From assembly GCA_021775385.1 (NCBI GenBank), contig JAJFHW010000246.1, positions 1 through 11,471 on the forward strand: 11,471 bases of DNA, read 5' to 3'. The position numbers were made by a program, and so were the translations under genes. The stretch's first letter is position 1; each line of letters begins with the position of its first letter. The notes under the pieces were generated by a model. That model saw only the letters and a program-made list of their open reading frames with translations, had not been told where the DNA came from and ran no database searches. The DNA is from Hyphomicrobiales bacterium (GTDB lineage Bacteria > Pseudomonadota > Alphaproteobacteria > Rhizobiales > HXMU1428-3). Shown here one piece after another: positions 6,198-11,471 of the stretch.

Positions 6198-7853
6198 CTA
6201 CCTCTCAAAGCGCTTGAATTTAATCTTTGCTGGATTGATAGAATCTTCGCCAAGACGGCGTTTCTTGTCTTCTTCATATTCAGCAAAGTTGCCCTCAAAC
6301 CACTCCACATGGCTATTGCCTTCAAAAGCCATAATGTGTGTCGCAATCCGATCGAGGAAAAAACGATCGTGAGAAATAATAACCGCACAACCAGGGAAAT
6401 CTTCCAAAGCAGATTCAAGGCTAGACAATGTTTCAACATCCAAGTCGTTGGTTGGTTCGTCGAGGAGGAGCACATTGCCACCTTTTTTCAGCATTTTTGC
6501 CAAATGCACCCGGTTACGTTCACCACCTGAAAGATTACCAACTTTCTTCTGCTGGTCACCACCCTTAAAATTAAACCAACTTACATAAGCGCGAGACGGA
6601 ACTTCCCGGTTTCCCATCAACAACTGATCAAGACCATCAGAAATCTCTTCCCAAACATTTTTATCATCATCCAGCGTGTCACGAGATTGATCAACATAAC
6701 CAAGCTCAACTGTATCACCCAAACGAATAGAGCCACCATCTGGCTGCTCTTCACCAGTGATCATTTTAAAGGTTGTTGTTTTACCTGCACCGTTCGGCCC
6801 GATAACACCAACAATACCACCTGGCGGAAGACGGAAAGAAAGATTATCAATTAATAAACGATCTTCAAAACCCTTGGTCAGGTTTTCAGCCTCAATCACC
6901 ACACCGCCAAGACGCTCACCAACAGGAATAGAAATTTGCGTCGCCGCTAATTGCTGATGATCAGCCTTGTTCGCCAACTCTTCATAAGACTTAATCCGTG
7001 CTTTAGATTTAGCTTGCCGAGCTTTAGGACTAGCTCTAATCCAGTCAAGTTCACGAGAAAGAGCACGCTTCTTCGCGTCATCTTCACGGCCTTCTTGTGC
7101 CATGCGCTTCTGTTTTTGTTCAAGCCAGGAAGAATAATTCCCTTCATAAGGAACACCGCGTCCCCGATCAATTTCCAAAGTCCATGTAGTCATCTGATCA
7201 AGGAAGTAGCGATCGTGAGTAATCATAATCACTGTGCCCGGATAATCTTGTAAATATTTCTGTAACCAGGCAACAGTCTCGGCATCAAGGTGGTTGGTTG
7301 GTTCATCGAGAAGCAGCATATCAGGCTTCGAGAGCAACAATTTACAAAGCGCCACCCGGCGGCGTTCACCACCTGAAAGTGTGCTCACATTCGCATCCGG
7401 TTCAGGACAATGAAGAGCGCCCATAGCCTGGCTAACCTGGCTGTCAAGATCCCACAAATTCTGAGCATCAATCTCATCTTGCAAACGCGCCATTTCATCA
7501 GCGGTTTCTTCTGAATATTCAAGTGCCAATTCATTATATCGATCAAGAATGGCTTGCTTAGCAGCCACACCATCCATCACATTGCCTAACACATCCTTAG
7601 CGTCGTCAAGCTCAGGTTCCTGGGCTAAATAACCAACTTTAAGGCCTTCAGCTGGTTTCGCTTCACCAGTAAATTCTTTATCAACACCAGCTAAAATCTT
7701 TAGGAAAGTTGATTTACCAGCGCCATTAACACCAACGACACCAATTTTCACGCCGGGCAAAAACGAAAGTGTAATATTGTCAAATAATGGCTTACCCCCG
7801 GCAAAGGCCTTGGACAGCTTATAACAAGTAAACACATATTGCGGGGTGCTCAT
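6198..7853 (-). CDS. ettA: Energy-dependent translational throttle protein EttA (ABC-F ATPase)
   Basis: Cytosolic ABC-F protein of 551 residues (E. coli EttA 555) that binds the ribosomal E site and links entry into elongation to the ATP/ADP ratio. It has two ATP-binding cassettes. The first has Walker A G41-T49, signature LSGGE at 159-163 and Walker B ending Asp183-Glu184, with HDR at 213-215. The second has Walker A G352-T359, signature LSGGE at 441-445, Asp465-Glu466 and HDR at 495-497. The interdomain P-site tRNA motif region follows GNYSSWLEQK (238-247), and the acidic arm lies around 85-145 inside the first cassette. The C-terminus, NPAKIKFKR, matches the EttA type rather than Uup. GAGG precedes ATG 7853. 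Single gene, probably ended by the terminator at 5978-6007. Confidence 0.97.
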   Translation of the reverse strand: MSTPQYVFTCYKLSKAFAGGKPLFDNITLSFLPGVKIGVVGVNGAGKSTFLKILAGVDKEFTGEAKPAEGLKVGYLAQEPELDDAKDVLGNVMDGVAAKQAILDRYNELALEYSEETADEMARLQDEIDAQNLWDLDSQVSQAMGALHCPEPDANVSTLSGGERRRVALCKLLLSKPDMLLLDEPTNHLDAETVAWLQKYLQDYPGTVIMITHDRYFLDQMTTWTLEIDRGRGVPYEGNYSSWLEQKQKRMAQEGREDDAKKRALSRELDWIRASPKARQAKSKARIKSYEELANKADHQQLAATQISIPVGERLGGVVIEAENLTKGFEDRLLIDNLSFRLPPGGIVGVIGPNGAGKTTTFKMITGEEQPDGGSIRLGDTVELGYVDQSRDTLDDDKNVWEEISDGLDQLLMGNREVPSRAYVSWFNFKGGDQQKKVGNLSGGERNRVHLAKMLKKGGNVLLLDEPTNDLDVETLSSLESALEDFPGCAVIISHDRFFLDRIATHIMAFEGNSHVEWFEGNFAEYEEDKKRRLGEDSINPAKIKFKRFER

Positions 7854-8236
7854 GAAAATTTAACCTCAAAGATAGTGTGAAAATAAGAATATGAGTGTTT
7901 AAACCAATGCCTTAATGGCGTAAACCCCTATTCGTTGATGAAAAGCTCTAAGCGCTAAGTCCGGTTAGGAACTAGAAAACAAGAGAGCAGCATATCTGTC
8001 ATTTAAACAATAAATAACACTGTTAAGCCGATAAAAGTTAAATCAATTAACGAAAAACTTCGAATTAACCTTTATGGTATCGAACTTGCGAAAAAATTTA
8101 ATAAATAAGTGTTCTACGCATGAAGAAGATAGTTTTGTCTTAAAAAAATACAAAACAAGTTTCAAAGCTTAGAAGTGCAAACCTTTTTGTATCATTTTTG
8201 AATAAAGTTAAGCCCCTAAAGTGTGAGTAAGACAAT
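7854..8236. other. Divergent intergenic region between ettA and the SGNH-carbamoyltransferase operon
   Basis: A 383-bp AT-rich gap that must contain promoters for ettA and for the operon on the right. GTTTTGT (8132-8138) and ACAAAAC (8150-8156) form a 7-bp inverted repeat with an 11-base loop, 80 bases before the SGNH start. GTTAA-ATCAA-TTAAC forms a small palindrome near 8036-8050. I saw no convincing sigma-70 promoter, and no coding potential beyond shadow frames. Confidence 0.5.
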
Positions 8237-9364
8237 ATGAAACTGAAACCAATTCTAGAAAAATGCGCTCTACTAGCTGGCTCACTCCTCTTCTGTTTTA
8301 TGATTTTTGAATTTATTGTTTTTAAATATATTTTGAACACATCAGACAACATTCCAAATGTATCTATAAACAATATCGTTCGTTTTGAGCCCAATACAAA
8401 AGCTCGCCTCTATGAACCAGACGGTACCTCTCAAACCATTGAGATTAATGCACAGGGCTGGAATTCAACGAAAAAATCCTACAAGGAAGAAAAAACACCC
8501 GACACCACACGTATTGCTGTCATCGGTGATTCATACGTACAAGCTTCCGCCGTAAACGTACCAGAAGCATTTGCTGAAGTTATTGAGCAAGAATTAAACA
8601 AAGCAGGACATAAAACCGAAGTTTATCGTTTCGGCATAGATGGCGCACCTCTTACTCACTATTTATACATGCTCCGCAATGAAGTTTTAAAATACAAACC
8701 AGAAATCGTAGTGGTTCAGCTAATTCACAATGATTTTGATGAAAGCTATCGTTTTCTCTATGGCCGCTATTCTTCAAGCTTCATGAAAGTAAATCTTGAG
8801 GGTGACACTATTAAAGAAGTAAACCCAACGCCTTACAAACCTGGCTGGGTCGATACATTTAAAGAATACCGCACCTTTAGATACATTTATTATCAAACGG
8901 GTTTGTCTGTTTATATCCGCCGTCTCATTAACCTGACCAAAGGTGAAGAGGAAGAAGCAACCAAAGCGCCAAAACACGGGTTTGTTCAATCCGCCATTGA
9001 TGTACGCAATATCACTGAGTTAGAAAAAATCAAGCAAGCAACAAACTACACATTAAGTGAGATAAAAAAACTCTCCGAAAAACACAAATTTAAACTGCTT
9101 ATTACTATGGACCCAGTAAGAGAAGCGGTTTATACCGGTAATCCCGCTGAAGAATACGAAGCTAATCAATTGAATTTAATTACTAAAAACGCGACTGACA
9201 AATTCAACATTTCATTTCTTGATTTAAAAAATACAATGACCAAGCACTATAAGAAAAATAAAAAGAAGTTTGAATTCCCATGGGATTGGCACTGGAACAA
9301 GTTAGGTAATGAAGTCGCTGGCAAAGCGATCGCCAAAGATATTGAGCTTCAATTTCTAAAATAA
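8237..9364 (+). CDS. Membrane-anchored SGNH/GDSL-family hydrolase (SxtL-like position)
   Basis: A 375-residue protein with one N-terminal membrane helix (about 11-33) and a predicted extracytoplasmic SGNH esterase domain. Block I reads IGDSY with nucleophile Ser99. Gly133 or Gly136 in FGIDGAP and Asn165 in IHND fit the oxyanion-hole positions. Block V reads WDWHWNKLG with Asp350 and His352 completing the triad. The C-terminal third is rich in Lys. Such enzymes cleave or transfer acyl, and sometimes carbamoyl, esters on sugars. No lipoprotein motif is seen. It opens an operon with an SxtJ-like protein, a DUF5989 protein and an O-carbamoyltransferase, so its substrate is probably the same molecule or polymer. 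The ribosome binding site before ATG 8237 is weak (GTGAG about ten bases upstream). The exact substrate is unknown. Confidence 0.88.
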   Translation: MKLKPILEKCALLAGSLLFCFMIFEFIVFKYILNTSDNIPNVSINNIVRFEPNTKARLYEPDGTSQTIEINAQGWNSTKKSYKEEKTPDTTRIAVIGDSYVQASAVNVPEAFAEVIEQELNKAGHKTEVYRFGIDGAPLTHYLYMLRNEVLKYKPEIVVVQLIHNDFDESYRFLYGRYSSSFMKVNLEGDTIKEVNPTPYKPGWVDTFKEYRTFRYIYYQTGLSVYIRRLINLTKGEEEEATKAPKHGFVQSAIDVRNITELEKIKQATNYTLSEIKKLSEKHKFKLLITMDPVREAVYTGNPAEEYEANQLNLITKNATDKFNISFLDLKNTMTKHYKKNKKKFEFPWDWHWNKLGNEVAGKAIAKDIELQFLK

Positions 9365-9425
9365 AAGAAATAGAAACTTCTTTCATGTAAGACACGAAGT
9401 AATAGTTTTAAGTACTGGAATAAAA

Positions 9426-9857
9426 ATGTCTAAAGATTTCCATGAATCATATATTGATGAGCATCCGGATATGCCATCAGAACGAGGCACAGGCTTCGTA
9501 TTCGCCGGTGTCGCCGCAATCATCGGTTTAATCATTTTTTATTATAGCGATTATACCAACCTACACGGCTTAATTATAGCACTTGGCATTTCCGCCATTT
9601 TCGCTGGCCTCGCTCAATTTGCACCAAACATATTACGGCCTCTTAATATCCTGTGGTTCAAATTTTCAATGCTCCTTTTCAAAATCATGAACCCACTGAT
9701 TATGTTTGTACTTTTTGCTGTGGTCATTGTCCCAGCTGGTCTCATCATGCAGTTAAAAAGAGACCCCTTGCGCCGCAAAGTTGATAAGAGCGCCAAAACT
9801 TACTGGATTGAAAAAGATCCAGAAGCGTCAACACGCTCAATGAAAAACCAATTTTAA
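9426..9857 (+). CDS. SxtJ family membrane protein
   Basis: A 143-residue protein with membrane helices at about 23-41 and 46-66 and a longer hydrophobic stretch at 77-110, probably two helices split at MNP (88-90). The C-terminal half has the family pattern I know for SxtJ-type proteins: RPLNILW, a Pro in the last helix (IVPAG), then KRDPLRRK and the polar tail with TYWIEK. The N-terminal 20 residues are polar. The molecular function is unknown in every system I am aware of. The family is found next to O-carbamoyltransferases and a DUF5989 protein, as here, which suggests a role in presenting or exporting the carbamoylated product or in anchoring the enzyme. It starts 61 bp after the SGNH gene, with GGA before ATG 9426. 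Confidence 0.88.
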   Translation: MSKDFHESYIDEHPDMPSERGTGFVFAGVAAIIGLIIFYYSDYTNLHGLIIALGISAIFAGLAQFAPNILRPLNILWFKFSMLLFKIMNPLIMFVLFAVVIVPAGLIMQLKRDPLRRKVDKSAKTYWIEKDPEASTRSMKNQF

Positions 9858-9880
9858 ATATTCAAATTAAGAGGAAAGCT

Positions 9881-10033
9881 ATGAAAAGCTTTATAAAAGA
9901 AATTTTTGCTTACATGAGCGCCCGCAAAAAATGGTGGTTGTTTCCCATTCTGGTCATCATGGTATCAATTGGCTCTTTACTTGTTTTAGCCAAAGGCTCC
10001 GCACTCGCACCATTTATTTACACTATTTTTTAA
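9881..10033 (+). CDS. DUF5989 family (SxtK-type) 50-residue membrane protein
   Basis: A short gene from ATG 9881 to TAA 10031-10033, preceded by a strong GAGG (9871-9874). The product has a basic, amphipathic N-terminus to residue 17, then ARKKWWLFP, one membrane helix (about 20-36) and the tail AKGSALAPFIYTIF. The RKKWWL-then-GSALAPFIY pattern is the hallmark of DUF5989 proteins, usually about 50 residues long, which occur beside SxtJ-type proteins and carbamoyltransferases. sxtK of the saxitoxin cluster is of similar size. The function is unknown; a membrane tether or small subunit for the carbamoyltransferase is an inference. It begins 23 bp after the sxtJ-like stop, so the two are surely co-transcribed. 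It is easily missed because of its length. Confidence 0.9.
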   Translation: MKSFIKEIFAYMSARKKWWLFPILVIMVSIGSLLVLAKGSALAPFIYTIF

Positions 10034-10051
10034 AAATGATGCCCTGCATGT

Positions 10052-10070
10052 GAGGAGAACAAATCTCTTC
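10052..10070 (+). promoter_or_regulatory. Small hairpin between the DUF5989 and carbamoyltransferase genes
   Basis: GAGGAGA (10052-10058) pairs with TCTCTTC (10064-10070) around an ACAAA loop, giving seven base pairs with one G-U. It includes a Shine-Dalgarno-like GAGGAG that no start codon follows, so it is more likely structure than a translation signal. It sits just before the larger hairpin at 10083-10120. Confidence 0.4.
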
Positions 10071-10082
10071 AAATATTATCAC

Positions 10083-10120
10083 TGCTCATAGAGGCCCTTA
10101 TAAAAGGCCTTTTATGAGCA
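10083..10120 (+). promoter_or_regulatory. Long intra-operon hairpin upstream of the carbamoyltransferase gene
   Basis: TGCTCATA (10083-10090) pairs exactly with TATGAGCA (10113-10120). GAGGCC (10091-10096) continues the stem with GGCCTT (10106-10111), leaving T10112 bulged and a nine-base loop. The 14-bp stem ends 22 bases before the ATG and is not followed by a T-run, so it is not a standard terminator. It may protect or stabilise the distal mRNA, be a processing site, or modulate how much carbamoyltransferase is made relative to the upstream genes. Confidence 0.65.
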
Positions 10121-10142
10121 ACTAAACTTAAGAGTTACAAAG

Positions 10143-11471
10143 ATGCGTATTTTAGGTATTTCAGCTTTTTATCATGACAGTGCTGCCGCTTTAATCGAAG
10201 ATGGCACTATCATCGCGGCAGCTCAGGAAGAACGCTTTACTCGCAAAAAGCACGATCCTGGCTTTCCAAAAGAAGCAATTGACTATTGCCTGAAAGAAGC
10301 CGGTGTAACTTTAAGTGAAGTTGACCATGTCGTTTTCTTTGAAAAACCTTTTATTAAATTCGAACGTCTTTTAGAGACTTATCTGGCCAGTGCCCCCGCA
10401 GGGTTTAAAAGTTTTAAAATGGCCATCCCGGTATGGATTAAAGACAAACTTTTTCAAAAAGGAAACTTAATCGAACTTTTAGAAGAGTTTGAAAACGCTG
10501 GAGAAATTGAAGACAAGCTACTCTTTGCAGAACACCACCAAAGTCACGCAGCATCCGCCTTCTTCCCATCACCTTTTGAAGAAGCCATCATCCTTACAAT
10601 GGATGGCGTTGGGGAATGGGCAACAGCCTCAGTTGCCATTGGTAGCGGCAATGAACTAACCACAGTAAGGGAAATCCAATTCCCGCACTCACTCGGCTTG
10701 CTCTATTCCGCCATGACCTATTATACAGGGTTCAGAGTAAATTCTGGCGAATATAAAATTATGGGATTAGCGCCTTATGGCGAACCAAAATACGCAAAAC
10801 TGATAAAAGATAACCTCATTGATATTAAAGAAGACGGTAGCTTCTGGCTTGATCAAAGCTATTTTAATTACGCAACCGGCCTCACAATGACATCATCCAA
10901 ATTCCATGATTTATTCGGCGCACCACCGCGCACTTCAGAAGATCAAATCACTCAACGCGAAATGGATCTGGCCGCATCAGTTCAGGCTGTCACAGAAGAA
11001 GTCATGTTAAAAATGACCGAAAGTCTTGCTAAAGAATACGGCATCAAAAATCTATGTCTTGCGGGCGGTGTCGCTCTAAATTGTGTTGCAAATGGTAAAG
11101 TCATTCGCGCAGGAAGTTTTGAGAACGTTTGGGTCCAACCAGCTGCAGGTGACGCAGGTGGTGCCTTAGGCGCAGCTCTTGCCGCTCACTATATTGAGAA
11201 AAAACAACCACGTACTGTTGGCTCTGAAATGGATGCAATGAAAGGCAGCTATTTAGGCCCAGAATATGAGCAAAGCGATATTGAAGGTCGCTTAACAAAA
11301 GCCGGTGCCGTTTTTGAAGTTTTAACTGACGAAACAGTTATGACAGAGACAGCCAAATGCCTCGAAGAAGGTCACGCAGTTGGCTGGTTCCAGGGTAGAA
11401 TGGAATTTGGCCCAAGAGCTTTAGGTGGTCGCTCTATCTTAGGTGACCCACGCAATCCTGAAATGCAAAAA
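10143..11471 (+). CDS. O-carbamoyltransferase, NodU/CmcH/TobZ family (3' end outside window)
   Basis: The first 443 codons of an enzyme usually 550-620 residues long, running off the window. Family members transfer a carbamoyl group from carbamoyl phosphate to a hydroxyl via carbamoyl-adenylate. The N-terminal Kae1-like domain starts [16 protein letters not shown]. Its Fe-binding residues are at His131 and His135 (HHQSH), Asp154 (TMDGVGEW) and Asp337 ([10 protein letters not shown]), matching TobZ His114, His118, Asp137 and Asp338 as I remember them. [12 protein letters not shown] (308-319) is typical. The C-terminal YrdC-like domain begins before the end, with [18 protein letters not shown] (414-431). 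The acceptor cannot be read from sequence: NodU uses Nod factors, CmcH cephalosporins, TobZ aminoglycosides and SxtI the saxitoxin core. The operon partners point to a membrane-linked acceptor. ATG 10143 follows AAGAG by ten bases. Confidence 0.95.
   Translation, partial: MRILGISAFYHDSAAALIEDGTIIAAAQEERFTRKKHDPGFPKEAIDYCLKEAGVTLSEVDHVVFFEKPFIKFERLLETYLASAPAGFKSFKMAIPVWIKDKLFQKGNLIELLEEFENAGEIEDKLLFAEHHQSHAASAFFPSPFEEAIILTMDGVGEWATASVAIGSGNELTTVREIQFPHSLGLLYSAMTYYTGFRVNSGEYKIMGLAPYGEPKYAKLIKDNLIDIKEDGSFWLDQSYFNYATGLTMTSSKFHDLFGAPPRTSEDQITQREMDLAASVQAVTEEVMLKMTESLAKEYGIKNLCLAGGVALNCVANGKVIRAGSFENVWVQPAAGDAGGALGAALAAHYIEKKQPRTVGSEMDAMKGSYLGPEYEQSDIEGRLTKAGAVFEVLTDETVMTETAKCLEEGHAVGWFQGRMEFGPRALGGRSILGDPRNPEMQK

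Noticed and set aside
6185..6207. TGAGAG/CTCTCA repeat around the ettA stop as a terminator
   Set aside because: Only six pairs with an 11-base loop, and the T-run lies inside the loop rather than after the stem.
8237..11471. Saxitoxin production by this organism
   Set aside because: Only the sxtI/J/K/L-like genes are present. These classes occur in many bacteria without toxin, and none of the core biosynthetic genes is visible.

Overview
The window looks like a stretch of an AT-rich (roughly 40-45% GC by eye) alphaproteobacterial chromosome, most likely Hyphomicrobiales or a close relative. The main reason is a divergent arrangement I know from that group: ygfZ-tag-HD hydrolase on one strand and an alphaproteobacterial type I dihydroorotase on the other. 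The dihydroorotase and the HD-hydrolase start also read like rhizobial homologues. I cannot name a genus. No rRNA, tRNA, CRISPR array, insertion sequence or prophage gene is visible.

Left part (1-3456), housekeeping. On the minus strand a compact operon runs ygfZ (Fe-S cluster/folate-type protein), tag (DNA-3-methyladenine glycosylase I), then an HD-domain hydrolase cut by the window edge. The last two are joined by a TGATG stop/start. A 384-bp divergent gap with two inverted repeats separates ygfZ from a dihydroorotase on the plus strand. That enzyme has Gln in place of the first His of the metal-binding HxH motif. Its stop codon lies in a 24-bp tandem duplication.

Middle part (3562-7853). 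A secreted HExxH metallopeptidase-like protein, whose first codons form one arm of a 12-bp inverted repeat, is followed by a glutathione S-transferase. The latter converges on, and overlaps by 14 bp, a small four-helix membrane protein. Upstream of the membrane protein lie an FNR/CRP-type palindrome with a well-placed -10, a rho-independent terminator, and a GC-rich (68%) hairpin-dense element. These sit behind ettA, the ribosome-associated ABC-F ATPase.

Right part (8237-11471), the most interesting. Four plus-strand genes encode a membrane-anchored SGNH/GDSL hydrolase, an SxtJ-type membrane protein, a 50-residue DUF5989/SxtK-type membrane protein, and an O-carbamoyltransferase of the TobZ/NodU type that runs off the window. 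They correspond in type and size to sxtL, sxtJ, sxtK and sxtI of cyanobacterial saxitoxin clusters, but nothing else of a toxin pathway is visible here. The likely reading is a general carbamoylation module. A cytosolic enzyme would carbamoylate a hydroxyl of an unknown acceptor (sugar, lipid or polymer), the two small membrane proteins would couple this to the membrane, and the SGNH enzyme would act on the same or related esters outside the membrane. The substrate is unknown. Two hairpins fill the 109-bp gap before the carbamoyltransferase.
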